From assembly GCF_002239585.1 (NCBI RefSeq), contig NZ_NDFH01000003.1:868001-932000 (forward strand): 64,000 nt of DNA, given 5' to 3'. Numbering within the stretch: the stretch's first letter is position 1; each line of letters begins with the position of its first letter. The stretch is from Psychromonas sp. CD1. GTDB lineage: Bacteria; Pseudomonadota; Gammaproteobacteria; Enterobacterales; Psychromonadaceae. Below the pieces are notes generated by a model. It saw only the letters and a list, made by a program, of their open reading frames with translations, searched no databases and was not told the DNA's origin. Positions 47,770 to 59,120 of the stretch are shown here, piece by piece. The position numbers were made by a program, and so were the translations under genes.

Positions 47770-48597
47770 TTACGTTAACGAGTTATCAAGTACATTCGTA
47801 GGTACAAGCTCATAAGCTGCCTGTGGTTTTAAAATCACATTAGATTTATTGGCCACCATTAGCATTTGTTTTAGACGCGTTGTTTCAAAAGGCTTCAATA
47901 ATAGACCTTGTACATCTAATAAACTATTAAGGCCTAATAATTCACGTTGTACATCAAAGTGAGTACTTAAAATGCTAATATCAGCAGAGGCAGACGTTTG
48001 TCCGGTACGAATACGTTTAATAAGTTTAATTCCTGTACCTTCTGGAAGTAAGGTATCAATAATTAGCAAATCAAAATCTTGCAATGCCACTGAGCGTTCC
48101 GCTTCAATCGTTGTCGCAACACCTTCAACATAAGAAATATCAAGGCTTTCTAGTTGCTCAATAAGCTGAATTCTATCCGCAGCAACACCCTCAACCACTA
48201 GAACTTTCATCGCATTAATCGCGTTAGCGGAGCCTTCTAGCTGAGTTATCGGTGCAATATTATTTTCAGAAATACCAACGCCTTCCATACGCGCAATATA
48301 GCCACGTTTAGGGATAGTCGAAATATTTAAGCCGTGTAAACTTAAAGTGCCGATGCTTTTACGTAGCTGAGAGATATGTTGGTTAATGGTGTGGTCAGTG
48401 ACTAAACGCCCCCAAACATGCTGCGCCAAATCTTCACGAGTGACGACCGTATTTACATTTTTACATAAAAAATGTAGTAAAGAAGTACGTAATGGCCCTA
48501 GATAAACCTTACGACTTCCATGAACTAAACTGTTTTGACTTGTGTCAATGTGGTACTCGCCCACAACTAAACTTTTTTCTAACATAATAGTACCCAT
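47770..48597 (-). CDS. Response regulator with N-terminal DNA-binding domain
   Basis: This 275-residue regulator has the domain order opposite to OmpR. Residues 5-105 are an OmpR/CadC winged helix (LGPLRTSLLHFLCKNVNTVV, TREDLAQHVWG, HTINQHISQLRKSIG, ISTIPKRGYIA). After a linker, residues 130-250 form a receiver (MKVLVVEGVAADRIQLIEQL, phospho-acceptor Asp in LLIIDTLLPEGTGI, switch residue in ILSTH, Lys in LLKPFE). The acidic pair is reduced to one Glu, so phosphorylation may be weak. No kinase is adjacent. It lies downstream of acnB on the same strand. The start may be 48585 (MLEKSLVV). Confidence 0.85.
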   Translation of the reverse strand: MGTIMLEKSLVVGEYHIDTSQNSLVHGSRKVYLGPLRTSLLHFLCKNVNTVVTREDLAQHVWGRLVTDHTINQHISQLRKSIGTLSLHGLNISTIPKRGYIARMEGVGISENNIAPITQLEGSANAINAMKVLVVEGVAADRIQLIEQLESLDISYVEGVATTIEAERSVALQDFDLLIIDTLLPEGTGIKLIKRIRTGQTSASADISILSTHFDVQRELLGLNSLLDVQGLLLKPFETTRLKQMLMVANKSNVILKPQAAYELVPTNVLDNSLT

Positions 48598-48736
48598 TTC
48601 AATTTATTATTATTAACACTAGTTATTATTATTAATACTACTTAATTTTTAACACTACATGGATTGTTTAGACAACAATAGGTTTTAATAAAAATTAAGT
48701 CACATACACAAAATCAGGGGATTAGTCAATATACCT

Positions 48737-51334
48737 TCAGGCCTCTTTTATTGGTATGTATGCCCCCACTTTGTCAGTATAACGTTTCAGTTTGTCAAAA
48801 TTTAAATAACGATAAGTATCCGCGGCGGTCGCATCTAACTGCTTCGCATATTGCATATATTTTTCAACCGTGGGCAATTTACCTTCAATCGCCGCAACCG
48901 CAGCTAATTCAGCAGAGCCTAAATATACATTGGCATTATTACCTAAACGATTGGGGAAATTACGTGTTGAAGTCGAAAATACCGTGGTATTATCCCCCAC
49001 TCGGGCTTGATTACCCATACATAAAGAACATCCAGGCATTTCCGTACGAGCGCCCACTCGTCCAAAAATACTATAATAACCTTCATCAGAAAGCTGAGCC
49101 GCATCCATTTTTGTTGGAGGAGCTATCCATAATCGGGTAGGTAATTGCCCCTTAAAATTATCGAGTAATTTACCCGCCGCACGGAAATGACCAATATTTG
49201 TCATGCATGAGCCTAAGAAAACTTCATCTATTTTTTGCCCTGCTACATCCGATAACAATTTTACATCATCAGGATCATTCGGGCATGCAACGATTGGCTC
49301 TTTTATTTTATTTAAATCAATATCGATGATAGCCACATATTGTGCATCTTTATCCGCTTGCATTAATTGAGGTGAGTCCACCCATACTTGCATTTCTTCA
49401 ATACGGCGCGATATTGTCCGCACATCACCATAATCTTCCGCTATCATCCATTTCAGCATAACAATATTTGAATGTAAATATTCAATAATTGGCTCTTTAT
49501 CAAGTTTAATTGAGCACCCTGCTGCACTACGCTCCGCCGAAGCATCTGACAGCTCAAAAGCTTGCTCCACTTTTAACTGCCCTAACCCTTCAATTTCTAA
49601 AATACGCCCCGAAAAAACATTTATTTTACCTTCTTTTGCAACGGTTAAAAGACCCTCCTCAATTGCACGCAATGGAATTGCATTAACCAAATCACGAAGA
49701 GTTATGCCTGGTTGCAATTTCCCTTTAAATCGCACTAATACAGATTCGGGCATATCCAATGGCATCACACCCGTTGCAGCTGCAAAAGCAACAAGACCTG
49801 AACCTGCAGGAAATGATATACCAATAGGAAAGCGTGTATGCGAATCTCCACCTGTACCCACGGTATCAGGCAATAACATACGATTTAACCAAGAATGAAT
49901 GATCCCATCTCCAGGACGTAACGAGACGCCTCCTCTATCCATCATAAAGTCTGGTAACGTGTGATGTGTGATCACATCAATGGGCTTAGGGTAAGCTCCC
50001 GTATGACAAAAAGATTGCATAACAAGATCCGCTGAAAATCCTAAACAAGCTAAATCTTTTAATTCATCACGGGTCATAGGGCCTGTCGTATCTTGAGAGC
50101 CAACCGTTGTCATTTTAGGTTCACAATACTGTCCAGGTCGCACACCCTGCGTTGCACAAGCTTTGCCGACTATTTTTTGTGCCAGAGTGTAACCGTGGTT
50201 AAACTCTTTCTCCGGTTTAGGTAATGCAAAAACATCTGACGTTGCAAGTCCGAGAGATTTTCTTGCGCGCTCAGTTAGTCCACGCCCTATGATTAACGGA
50301 ATACGCCCACCAGCACGAACTTCATCTAAAATAATATTAGTTTTTAATGTGAAAGTAGAAAGTTCAACATCTGTATCATGTTTTTTAACAACACCCAAAT
50401 AAGGATATATATCAATAACATCACCCATATTTAATGCACTTACATCCATTTCAATCGGTAAGGCACCCGAATCTTCCATTGTATTAAAGAAAATAGGTGC
50501 AATTTTATTACCTATACAAACACCTCCAGAACGTTTATTGGGCACATAAGGTATATCGTCCCCCATAAACCATAAAACAGAATTAGTTGCCGATTTCCGC
50601 GAAGATCCTGTACCAACTACGTCACCAACATAAACTAATTTGTGACCTTTCTTCTTTAATGCTTTTATTTGTTGAATTGGCCCTAAGACCCCTTCTTCAT
50701 CAGGATGGATACCTGGACGTGAAATTTTTAACATTGAGAGTGCATGTAATGGTATATCTGGACGAGACCAAGCATCCGGAGCCGGTGATAAGTCATCGGT
50801 ATTGGTTTCGCCAGTCACCTTAAATACAGTCATGGTTATTTTTTCTGATACGATAGGTTTCGTTGTAAACCAAAGGGCATCGGCCCAAGCTTGCATCACT
50901 TGTTGTGCGAATATATTTCCCGCTTTGGCTTTTTCTTCTACGTCATAAAAAGCATCAAACATAAGTAAGGTATGCGTTAGAGCATGTACAGAAAGTGGTG
51001 CTAGTGTCTCATCTTCTAGTTGTTTAATTAAAGCCTCAATATTATAACCACCTTGCATCGTACCGAGTAATTTAAGCGCATGCTCGGGAGAAACAATGGG
51101 AGAAACAACCTCTTTGGCTGCAAGTGCAGATAAAAAACTCGCTTTAACATACGCACCTTCATCAACACCCGGTGGAATACGATTTTCTAGCAAATCAATT
51201 AAGAAGGCTTCCTCACCTTGTGGGGGGGCTTTTAACAATTCAACAAGAATAGCAGTTTGTTCTGCATCTAAAGGTTGGGGAACAATACCTAAGTTAGCGC
51301 GCTCGGCGACGTGTTTACGATAAGCTTCTAGCAC
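48737..51334 (-). CDS. acnB: Bifunctional aconitate hydratase B
   Basis: This 865-residue TCA-cycle enzyme interconverts citrate and isocitrate, and usually 2-methylisocitrate too. The AcnB order is seen: N-terminal HEAT-like domain, swivel domain, then catalytic domains. Cluster ligands lie in [19 protein letters not shown] and [13 protein letters not shown]. The start [19 protein letters not shown] matches E. coli. The 256 bases upstream, shared with the asnA 3' end, are AT-rich; no strong terminator separates acnB from the regulator downstream. Confidence 0.96.
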   Translation of the reverse strand: MLEAYRKHVAERANLGIVPQPLDAEQTAILVELLKAPPQGEEAFLIDLLENRIPPGVDEGAYVKASFLSALAAKEVVSPIVSPEHALKLLGTMQGGYNIEALIKQLEDETLAPLSVHALTHTLLMFDAFYDVEEKAKAGNIFAQQVMQAWADALWFTTKPIVSEKITMTVFKVTGETNTDDLSPAPDAWSRPDIPLHALSMLKISRPGIHPDEEGVLGPIQQIKALKKKGHKLVYVGDVVGTGSSRKSATNSVLWFMGDDIPYVPNKRSGGVCIGNKIAPIFFNTMEDSGALPIEMDVSALNMGDVIDIYPYLGVVKKHDTDVELSTFTLKTNIILDEVRAGGRIPLIIGRGLTERARKSLGLATSDVFALPKPEKEFNHGYTLAQKIVGKACATQGVRPGQYCEPKMTTVGSQDTTGPMTRDELKDLACLGFSADLVMQSFCHTGAYPKPIDVITHHTLPDFMMDRGGVSLRPGDGIIHSWLNRMLLPDTVGTGGDSHTRFPIGISFPAGSGLVAFAAATGVMPLDMPESVLVRFKGKLQPGITLRDLVNAIPLRAIEEGLLTVAKEGKINVFSGRILEIEGLGQLKVEQAFELSDASAERSAAGCSIKLDKEPIIEYLHSNIVMLKWMIAEDYGDVRTISRRIEEMQVWVDSPQLMQADKDAQYVAIIDIDLNKIKEPIVACPNDPDDVKLLSDVAGQKIDEVFLGSCMTNIGHFRAAGKLLDNFKGQLPTRLWIAPPTKMDAAQLSDEGYYSIFGRVGARTEMPGCSLCMGNQARVGDNTTVFSTSTRNFPNRLGNNANVYLGSAELAAVAAIEGKLPTVEKYMQYAKQLDATAADTYRYLNFDKLKRYTDKVGAYIPIKEA

Positions 51335-51590
51335 AATAAATCACCTCTTTTTTAAGTGAAAGATATCCACTTTGATTATAATATTTTTAATTCAAAGAAA
51401 GTATATATCATCATTCTGATAAATAAAATACAAGTGCTTTATTCCTAAATATTTTGTTAAGAAATTGTTAACAAGGTTCAATATTTATAAATAACATTTC
51501 CAAATATGTACTCATTGATAATAAAACAGTGGGTAAAAAGCAGATAAAAAGAGAGTCAATCTCCCTTCTTATTTCTTTTATTTATGACGA

Positions 51591-52592
51591 TCAAAGAATA
51601 GCCGATACACTTTTATTTAAACTTTCTGGCCAAACGCCCACTTGCACCTGCCCAATATGTTCTTTTTGTAACAATAACATCGCTAAACGAGATTGACCTA
51701 TCCCCCCGCCTATTGTTTGTGGAAATTTAGACTCTATCAGCATTTTATGCCAAGGCATCTCTAGACGCGCGCTATCACCAACAATCTCCAGTTGTTTTTT
51801 TAAAGCGTCAGGATTAACACGAATACCCATCGATGAGAGCTCAAAAACATCTTTTAAAATAGGATTCCAAACTAAAATATCACCGTTTAAACCCTTATAT
51901 TTATTCTCTGTTGGCGTTGACCAATCATCATAATCAGGGGCGCGTACATCATGACATTCCCCATTAGATAATCGACCACCAATACCAATCAAAAAAACAG
52001 CACCATGCTCTTTTACCGCTTCACGTTCTCGATCTTTCGCATCTAGGTCTGGGTACTTTTCGAGTAAATCTTGCGAGTATATAAACGTTATGTTCTCTGG
52101 TAGAAAAGGTGTTAATGCATAAAGTTCTTGCAAGCAATATTCTGTGTTTTTTATTGCTTTATATAAATTATTTACAATTATTTTTAAAAATTTAATCGAC
52201 CTATCCGCTTTCTCAGAAATAACCATCTCCCAATCCCATTGATCAACATAAACAGAATGAATCGGACTTAATGTTTCTTCATCTGGGCGCAAGGCTTTCA
52301 TGTGTGTATATAAGCCTTGTCCAATTTTAAATTCATGTAAAGCAAGAGTTTTTCGCTTCCATTTAGCCAGAGAATGTACAACTTCAAAATTTTGATCTGA
52401 TACAGGTAGAGAGCTCACTTTTACGCTAACTGCTTTTTCAATGCCACTTAAACTATCTTGGACACCATCGCCCACTTTTGCCAAAATAGGTGCTTGCACT
52501 TCAATAAAGCCTAATTCATTTTCCAATTGCATTGAAAATATGTGTTTTACCTTACTAATTTGTTGCTGTGTTTGAATATATTGTGTGCTCAT
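51591..52592 (-). CDS. asnA: Aspartate-ammonia ligase AsnA
   Basis: This 333-residue enzyme makes asparagine from aspartate, ammonia and ATP (AMP-forming). It has the class II synthetase-like fold: [49 protein letters not shown] and the closing [15 protein letters not shown]. It is divergent from asnC, as in E. coli, with 160 bases between for shared control by AsnC. Confidence 0.94.
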   Translation of the reverse strand: MSTQYIQTQQQISKVKHIFSMQLENELGFIEVQAPILAKVGDGVQDSLSGIEKAVSVKVSSLPVSDQNFEVVHSLAKWKRKTLALHEFKIGQGLYTHMKALRPDEETLSPIHSVYVDQWDWEMVISEKADRSIKFLKIIVNNLYKAIKNTEYCLQELYALTPFLPENITFIYSQDLLEKYPDLDAKDREREAVKEHGAVFLIGIGGRLSNGECHDVRAPDYDDWSTPTENKYKGLNGDILVWNPILKDVFELSSMGIRVNPDALKKQLEIVGDSARLEMPWHKMLIESKFPQTIGGGIGQSRLAMLLLQKEHIGQVQVGVWPESLNKSVSAIL

Positions 52593-52752
52593 ATAATACC
52601 CTCTACTTTATACTTAAAAAAATCATCGCCAAACAATACTCATAAAAACGCGCGATATTGTCAACATGTAACACTAAAAACACTTTAAAGCACTACGATT
52701 CATTAATTATATGTTACATTTACCAAGGATTCTTTAAAACGAAAGGTGTTAT

Positions 52753-53214
52753 ATGGGAAGTCATTATGAAATCGATAATCTAGATAAACGAATTTTGCAT
52801 GCACTAGCAGATAATGCGCGCATTGCTTACGCTGAATTAGCTAAAAAATTTTTAGTCAGCGCAGGAACTATCCACGTACGTATCGAAAAAATGAAACTGG
52901 CAGGGATCATAGAAAAAACAAAAGTTGTTCTTAATGAAAAAGCACTTGGTTATCATGTTTGCTGTTTTATTGGAATTAATCTTAAAAATGCAAAGGATTA
53001 CCCCGCAACAATTAAAAAATTAGAAAAACTCGAAGAGGTTGTTGAAGCTTATTACACCACGGGAAATTACAGTATTTTTATAAAATTAATGACGCGTTCC
53101 ATTGAACACTTACAAATGACATTAATTAATAAAGTGCAAGCCATTGATGAAATTCAATCCACCGAAACATTAATATCCTTACATAATCCAATAAAACGAG
53201 ATGTCTTACCATAA
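52753..53214 (+). CDS. asnC: Lrp/AsnC-family regulator AsnC
   Basis: This 153-residue regulator has an N-terminal helix-turn-helix (LDKRILHALADNARIAYAEL, TIHVRIEKMKLAGII) and a C-terminal RAM ligand-binding domain (VCCFIGINL to TLISLHNPIKR). In E. coli AsnC activates asnA unless asparagine is present. The divergent position next to asnA supports the same job. An AAAGG ribosome site is 8 bases before the ATG. Confidence 0.92.
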   Translation: MGSHYEIDNLDKRILHALADNARIAYAELAKKFLVSAGTIHVRIEKMKLAGIIEKTKVVLNEKALGYHVCCFIGINLKNAKDYPATIKKLEKLEEVVEAYYTTGNYSIFIKLMTRSIEHLQMTLINKVQAIDEIQSTETLISLHNPIKRDVLP

Positions 53215-53360
53215 CATTTAGCACTTAAAGATAAAAAACAAAGTATTTTTTTTTTAGTGCCCATATTATGCACAAAACATTACCACTGTTACTGATGTTG
53301 CACTGTTTTATTGTTTACTTTCTGCTAAAATCACACACCAAATTAGTAGGAGAAAGTTTT

Positions 53361-54470
53361 ATGACAGACAATAGCCAAATTAAAGTAATCGTCGGTATGT
53401 CCGGCGGTGTCGATTCATCTGTATCTGCGTATCTATTATTGCAACAAGGATACCAAGTTGAAGGGCTATTTATGAAGAATTGGGAAGAAGACGATAGCAG
53501 TGAGTATTGCGCTGCGGCTCAAGATCTTCATGATGCGCAAGCTGTTTGTGATAAATTAGGCATTAAATTACATACGGTTAATTTTTCGGCAGAATATTGG
53601 GATAATGTTTTTGAACATTTCCTTGCTGAATATAAAGCAGGACGAACACCCAATCCTGATATTATGTGTAATAAAGAAATAAAATTTAAAGCTTTCTTAG
53701 AGTTTGCAGCAGAAGATTTAGGTGCAGATTTTATTGCAACAGGTCATTATGTACGCCGTCGAGAAGTCAATGGACATGTGCAACTACTACGAGGCTTAGA
53801 TCAAAATAAAGATCAAAGTTATTTTTTATATGCCGTGGGTGAAAAACAAATCGCACAAACACTCTTTCCAGTCGGTGAATTAGAAAAGCCAGAAGTAAGA
53901 CGCATTGCTCAAGAGCAAGATCTTATCACCGCTAATAAAAAAGACAGCACGGGTATCTGTTTTATTGGCGAGCGTAAATTTACTGACTTCTTACAAGAAT
54001 ACCTCCCTGCCCAACCAGGCGATATTGTCACACCAACAGGAAAAACCATTGGTCAACACCAAGGTTTAATGTACCACACGTTAGGTCAACGAAAAGGACT
54101 CGGTATTGGTGGCCGTCAAGATTCGAATGAAGATCCTTGGTATGTAGTCGGTAAAGACATGAAAAACAATCGACTTTTAGTTGCACAAGGTGCAAATAAT
54201 CCGGCTCTGATCTCGTACGGTTTAATCGCCACAAAATGCGATTGGGTCGATAGATGCATCAGAAAAGAAACTTTTACCTGTACAGTAAAAACTCGTTATC
54301 GCCAACAAGATATTCCTTGTACCGTTACTCCTATTGACGACGATACATTAAAAGTCATTTTTGATACACCGCAAAGCGCTGTTACGCCAGGGCAATCCGC
54401 CGTATTTTATATGCAAGAAGTTTGCTTAGGTGGCGCAATTATCAAACAACACTTACAAGAGAAAATTTAA
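53361..54470 (+). CDS. mnmA: tRNA-specific 2-thiouridylase MnmA
   Basis: This 369-residue enzyme thiolates U34 of Lys, Glu and Gln tRNAs. The PP-loop is [17 protein letters not shown]; catalytic cysteines are in [12 protein letters not shown] and [13 protein letters not shown] start at the ATG at 53361 because AGGAGAAAG lies 8 bases upstream and homologues begin there; an in-frame extension from 53268 is rejected. hflD follows after two bases. Confidence 0.95.
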   Translation: MTDNSQIKVIVGMSGGVDSSVSAYLLLQQGYQVEGLFMKNWEEDDSSEYCAAAQDLHDAQAVCDKLGIKLHTVNFSAEYWDNVFEHFLAEYKAGRTPNPDIMCNKEIKFKAFLEFAAEDLGADFIATGHYVRRREVNGHVQLLRGLDQNKDQSYFLYAVGEKQIAQTLFPVGELEKPEVRRIAQEQDLITANKKDSTGICFIGERKFTDFLQEYLPAQPGDIVTPTGKTIGQHQGLMYHTLGQRKGLGIGGRQDSNEDPWYVVGKDMKNNRLLVAQGANNPALISYGLIATKCDWVDRCIRKETFTCTVKTRYRQQDIPCTVTPIDDDTLKVIFDTPQSAVTPGQSAVFYMQEVCLGGAIIKQHLQEKI

Positions 54471-54472
54471 TT

Positions 54473-55102
54473 ATGTCTTATCATGATCTCCCCTCACGTT
54501 GTATTGCTTTTGCCGCAATGTGCCAAGCTGCTTATCAAGTTGATAAATTAGCTTGTACTGGTAATGTTCCTAATTTAAAGGCTTTTGAAACATCCCTTCT
54601 GTCAATTATGCGTGTAGACAGTGACTCACCTTTAGATGTTTTTGGAGGTTATAGCGGTCTTGAAATAGGCTTTAAAAGCATGCAATCTCAACTCAATGGT
54701 AATAATCAAGGCCGTAATATGCAGGTGACTAAATATATTATCGGCATGCTTGCGCTTGAAAAAAAACTAACTCAAGATCAAACTGTTTGCGCTCAATTAG
54801 GTGAAAGGATCAATCAAGTACAACATCAATTAGCACATGCTAATATTGACGATGATCTTATTCTAAGTAACCTAAATTTAATTTATAAAGATTTGATCAG
54901 TGATCTCGGTCCTAAAATACAAGTTAATGGTAACCCAGCTTGCTTACAGCAAGAGAGAACACAACATAAAATTCGCGCTTTACTCTTAGCGGGCGTAAGA
55001 GCTGCTGTGCTATGGCGACAAATTGGTGGGCAACGTCGTCAATTACTCTTTTCACGCAAAGTGATTTTACAGCAAATAGAGCAAAATTTACGCCGAATTT
55101 AA
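54473..55102 (+). CDS. hflD: HflD lysogenization regulator homologue
   Basis: This 209-residue, mostly helical, membrane-associated protein binds phage lambda CII in E. coli; its normal cellular role is unclear. Recognisable blocks are AFAAMCQAAYQVDKLACTG, GLEIGFKSMQSQL and RALLLAGVRAAVLWRQIGGQ. The start at 54473 (MSYHDLPSRCIAFAAM) follows the mnmA stop by two bases; a longer frame from 54422 runs inside mnmA. Order mnmA-hflD-purB is conserved. Confidence 0.93.
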   Translation: MSYHDLPSRCIAFAAMCQAAYQVDKLACTGNVPNLKAFETSLLSIMRVDSDSPLDVFGGYSGLEIGFKSMQSQLNGNNQGRNMQVTKYIIGMLALEKKLTQDQTVCAQLGERINQVQHQLAHANIDDDLILSNLNLIYKDLISDLGPKIQVNGNPACLQQERTQHKIRALLLAGVRAAVLWRQIGGQRRQLLFSRKVILQQIEQNLRRI

Positions 55103-55175
55103 ATATACATAGACTTAAATCGTCAAAAACAAATTCATATCGATAGATAACTATTTAAACAACCTACCTTTTTAG

Positions 55176-56555
<1,380 letters not shown>

Positions 56556-56561
56556 AAAATA

Positions 56562-56591
56562 ATGGAGCACAGCTTTATTCTGATGCTCCAT
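56562..56591. terminator. Terminator between purB and dehydrogenase gene
   Basis: Stem ATGGAGCA/TGCTCCAT with a 14-base loop between convergent genes; T-rich tail on the minus strand. Confidence 0.6.
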
Positions 56592-56599
56592 TCTCCACA

Positions 56600-57469
56600 T
56601 CAGCGTTGATATTTTATTAATGCAGATGTGTCCATTCTACCTAGTCCGTCTGCACTCAATGCTTTATAATTTTTAATAACTTCATCGGTCATCGGCAAAG
56701 CTAAATCATGTTTTTTTGCTTCATCTAAACAAAAGCCTAAATCTTTGATCATCCAGTCAATAGCAAAACCAAAATCAAAATCACCAGCTTGCATAGAAAC
56801 CGCCCTATTTTCTAGTTGCCAAGATCCAGCAGCACCATATTTTAATGTATCACTCACCAAATTAATATCCAGATCTACTTTTTTAGCAAGTGAAATAGCT
56901 TCACTCAGGCCATTTAATATACCCGCAATACATATTTGATTGACCATTTTACATCTTTGGCCTTGCCCATTTTTACCCAATAATGTCGTTTGTTTCGCAT
57001 AGCAATTTAGAAAGGGTTGTAATTTTTCAAAAACATTAGCCTTACCACCACACATAATCGTCAACTTACCCAATTCTGCGCCCACCTGTCCACCCGATAT
57101 TGGCGCATCAATAAAATCAATATTCAAAGGTTTACATTTTTCAGCTATCTCTTCGGCTAAACTTGCCGAGGTGGTTGTATGATCAACTAAAATTGTATTT
57201 TCTTTTAGTCCCGCTAAAACCCCATCCTCACCATACAATACACTGCGTACATCCTCATCATTACCGACGCAAACAAAAACAATCTGTGCATTTTTTGCGG
57301 CTTCTTTAGGCGTTAATGCATACGTTGCTTTATTTTTCTCTGCCCACTGCTTGGCTTTTTCAGTTGTTCGATTAAATACTGTCGTCTCATAGCCGGCCTT
57401 TTGTAAGTAACTCGCCATGGGATAGCCCATGACACCAAGCCCTATAAAACTTACTTTTACTGCTTGCAT
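56600..57469 (-). CDS. Beta-hydroxyacid dehydrogenase (GarR/HIBADH family)
   Basis: This 289-residue NAD(P)-dependent dehydrogenase has the Rossmann motif FIGLGVMGYPMASYLQKAG, NRT after strand 2 (favouring NADP), the substrate signature FIDAPISGGQVGAELG, and the catalytic lysine in GQGQRCKMVNQICIAG. Candidate substrates are tartronate semialdehyde, 3-hydroxyisobutyrate, glyoxylate or succinic semialdehyde; I cannot choose. It is divergent from a MocR-type regulator with a perfect palindrome between them, which suggests local control. No glycerate or valine pathway genes are adjacent. Confidence 0.88.
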   Translation of the reverse strand: MQAVKVSFIGLGVMGYPMASYLQKAGYETTVFNRTTEKAKQWAEKNKATYALTPKEAAKNAQIVFVCVGNDEDVRSVLYGEDGVLAGLKENTILVDHTTTSASLAEEIAEKCKPLNIDFIDAPISGGQVGAELGKLTIMCGGKANVFEKLQPFLNCYAKQTTLLGKNGQGQRCKMVNQICIAGILNGLSEAISLAKKVDLDINLVSDTLKYGAAGSWQLENRAVSMQAGDFDFGFAIDWMIKDLGFCLDEAKKHDLALPMTDEVIKNYKALSADGLGRMDTSALIKYQR

Positions 57470-57553
57470 TTTTGTCCCCTAAACGATTGGAATTATTTTA
57501 GATTTTAAAGTTGTCAAATCAAAATTAAACGAGCAAAAAAAGCTTAATATATG

Positions 57554-57596
57554 AATTGACATATGTCAATTTTATTCGCCTATAAATGTATATACT
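57554..57596 (+). promoter_or_regulatory. 18-bp palindrome over a predicted promoter
   Basis: AATTGACATATGTCAATT is a perfect palindrome (57554-57571). It contains a consensus -35 TTGACA at 57556-57561; TATAAA follows at 57581, a 19-base spacer. It lies between the divergent dehydrogenase and MocR genes, so it is a good operator candidate for one or both. Confidence 0.6.
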
Positions 57597-57676
57597 TGCA
57601 ACCTAAAGTCAGCAATAATATATATGCCTGACTTGCACCTGCCGTAGGATAGTTATGCTCTATTGAGGATTCTTAA

Positions 57677-59008
57677 ATGAGTGTCATGAAATTCAAACAA
57701 ATCGCTTCCATTATTGAAGAGCGGATCCAATCTGGATTTTATGCAGAAACGACTAGATTACCAACCCATCGAGCCTTGGCTCGTGAGTTTTCAAGCACGC
57801 CAGTTACCATCGCTAAAGCTTATAAATGCTTAGCTGAACGTCAACAAGTTGAATCCTTTGTTGGTCGGGGAACTTTTGTTTGTAGCGCCACTAAATTTGA
57901 AGTCGTAATTCAAGCAGATCAACAAAAAACTCAGTTTAACTTTTCAATCATTCAACCCTGTCTTGCTTATAATGTGCAAAAAATAAGCGAGGCAAGCCAA
58001 AAGGTTTTTGCATCTTTGACTGCTGAAGCACTCTCCTACAGTGCAGATACTGGCACAAGCTCGCATCGTCAAGCCGCTTTATTATGGGCACAAAAATATG
58101 CTTTAAAAGGAGCAAGTGCAGAGCAAATATTATTAACATCCGGCGTGCAAAATGCCCTCGACATTTTAATTAGGACATATACCCAAGCCGGTGATTGCAT
58201 TGCAATTGAATCTTTAACTTACCCTGGCATTCTCTCTATTGCGTACTTACATAAATTAAATGTTATTGAAGTTAGCGGTGATGAAAAGGGAATGCTCCCT
58301 GAAGCACTACGTTCAGTACTTATCAAACATCAACCGAAATTAGTTATTATTGTACCCTCTCAACACAACCCCACCGCATTTACAATGCCTAATAAGCGAC
58401 GCCTAGAAATAGCAAAAGTAATAAAAAATAGTCAAACATTTTTAATTGAAGACGATATTTATGGTTTTTTAAATACCCGCTATATAGGAGCAATTAGCAA
58501 TTCAATTCCACAACAAAGCTTTTATCTTTCCGGTATATCAAAAGCTATTAGCCCCGCGCTGCGGTGTGCTTTTATTAAAGTCCCAACACAACAATTACAA
58601 AAAGTTTACGCAGCTATACGATCCTCCATCTGGCAAGCATCTCCGCTAAATTTCTCTATTTTTAGCGCTTTAATTTATTCTGGAGAAGCGTTTGAAATGG
58701 CAGAAAAACAACGTGACATTGCACATTCACGCCAACTTTTTACGCGACGTATCTTTTCTTTAAATTTGCAGGAAAACACAACCGCTTTTCACTTATGGCT
58801 TAAATTACCTCGAAAATGGAGCGCTGCAAAATTTATTTTACAAGCTAATAAAAAAAATATATTAGTCAGTAGCGGGGATCACTTTAGCGCCCATCAGCAA
58901 CACTCTCAATACATTCGTCTAGCACTAATGGGTATAGATAATGAAATGCAATTTCAGCAAGGTATTTATGCTCTCAAAAAAATATTAGACAATCCACCGT
59001 TAACTTAA
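57677..59008 (+). CDS. MocR-family regulator (GntR domain + aminotransferase fold)
   Basis: This 443-residue regulator has a GntR winged helix at 1-70 (FKQIASIIEERIQSGFYAE, LPTHRALAREFSSTPVTIAK) joined to a fold-type I aminotransferase domain. PLP-site marks are IEDDIYGFL (Asp) and SGISKAISPALRCAF (Schiff-base Lys). Such proteins sense an amino compound or PLP and usually control an adjacent gene, here probably the divergent dehydrogenase. A TGAGGA ribosome site precedes MSVMKFKQ. The effector is unknown. Confidence 0.9.
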   Translation: MSVMKFKQIASIIEERIQSGFYAETTRLPTHRALAREFSSTPVTIAKAYKCLAERQQVESFVGRGTFVCSATKFEVVIQADQQKTQFNFSIIQPCLAYNVQKISEASQKVFASLTAEALSYSADTGTSSHRQAALLWAQKYALKGASAEQILLTSGVQNALDILIRTYTQAGDCIAIESLTYPGILSIAYLHKLNVIEVSGDEKGMLPEALRSVLIKHQPKLVIIVPSQHNPTAFTMPNKRRLEIAKVIKNSQTFLIEDDIYGFLNTRYIGAISNSIPQQSFYLSGISKAISPALRCAFIKVPTQQLQKVYAAIRSSIWQASPLNFSIFSALIYSGEAFEMAEKQRDIAHSRQLFTRRIFSLNLQENTTAFHLWLKLPRKWSAAKFILQANKKNILVSSGDHFSAHQQHSQYIRLALMGIDNEMQFQQGIYALKKILDNPPLT

Positions 59009-59053
59009 ACGTCTACTTTATCTATTAACAATACATATAATTTCATAGTGTTT

Positions 59054-59083
59054 TTGCATCTTAAAGGCACATAAGGTTATACT
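59054..59083 (+). promoter_or_regulatory. Predicted sigma-70 promoter of roxA
   Basis: TTGCAT and TATACT are separated by 18 bases, ending 37 bases before the roxA ATG. Confidence 0.5.
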
Positions 59084-59120
59084 CTTTCTCTTCTTTTATT
59101 TTTATATTTACAGAGGCTTT

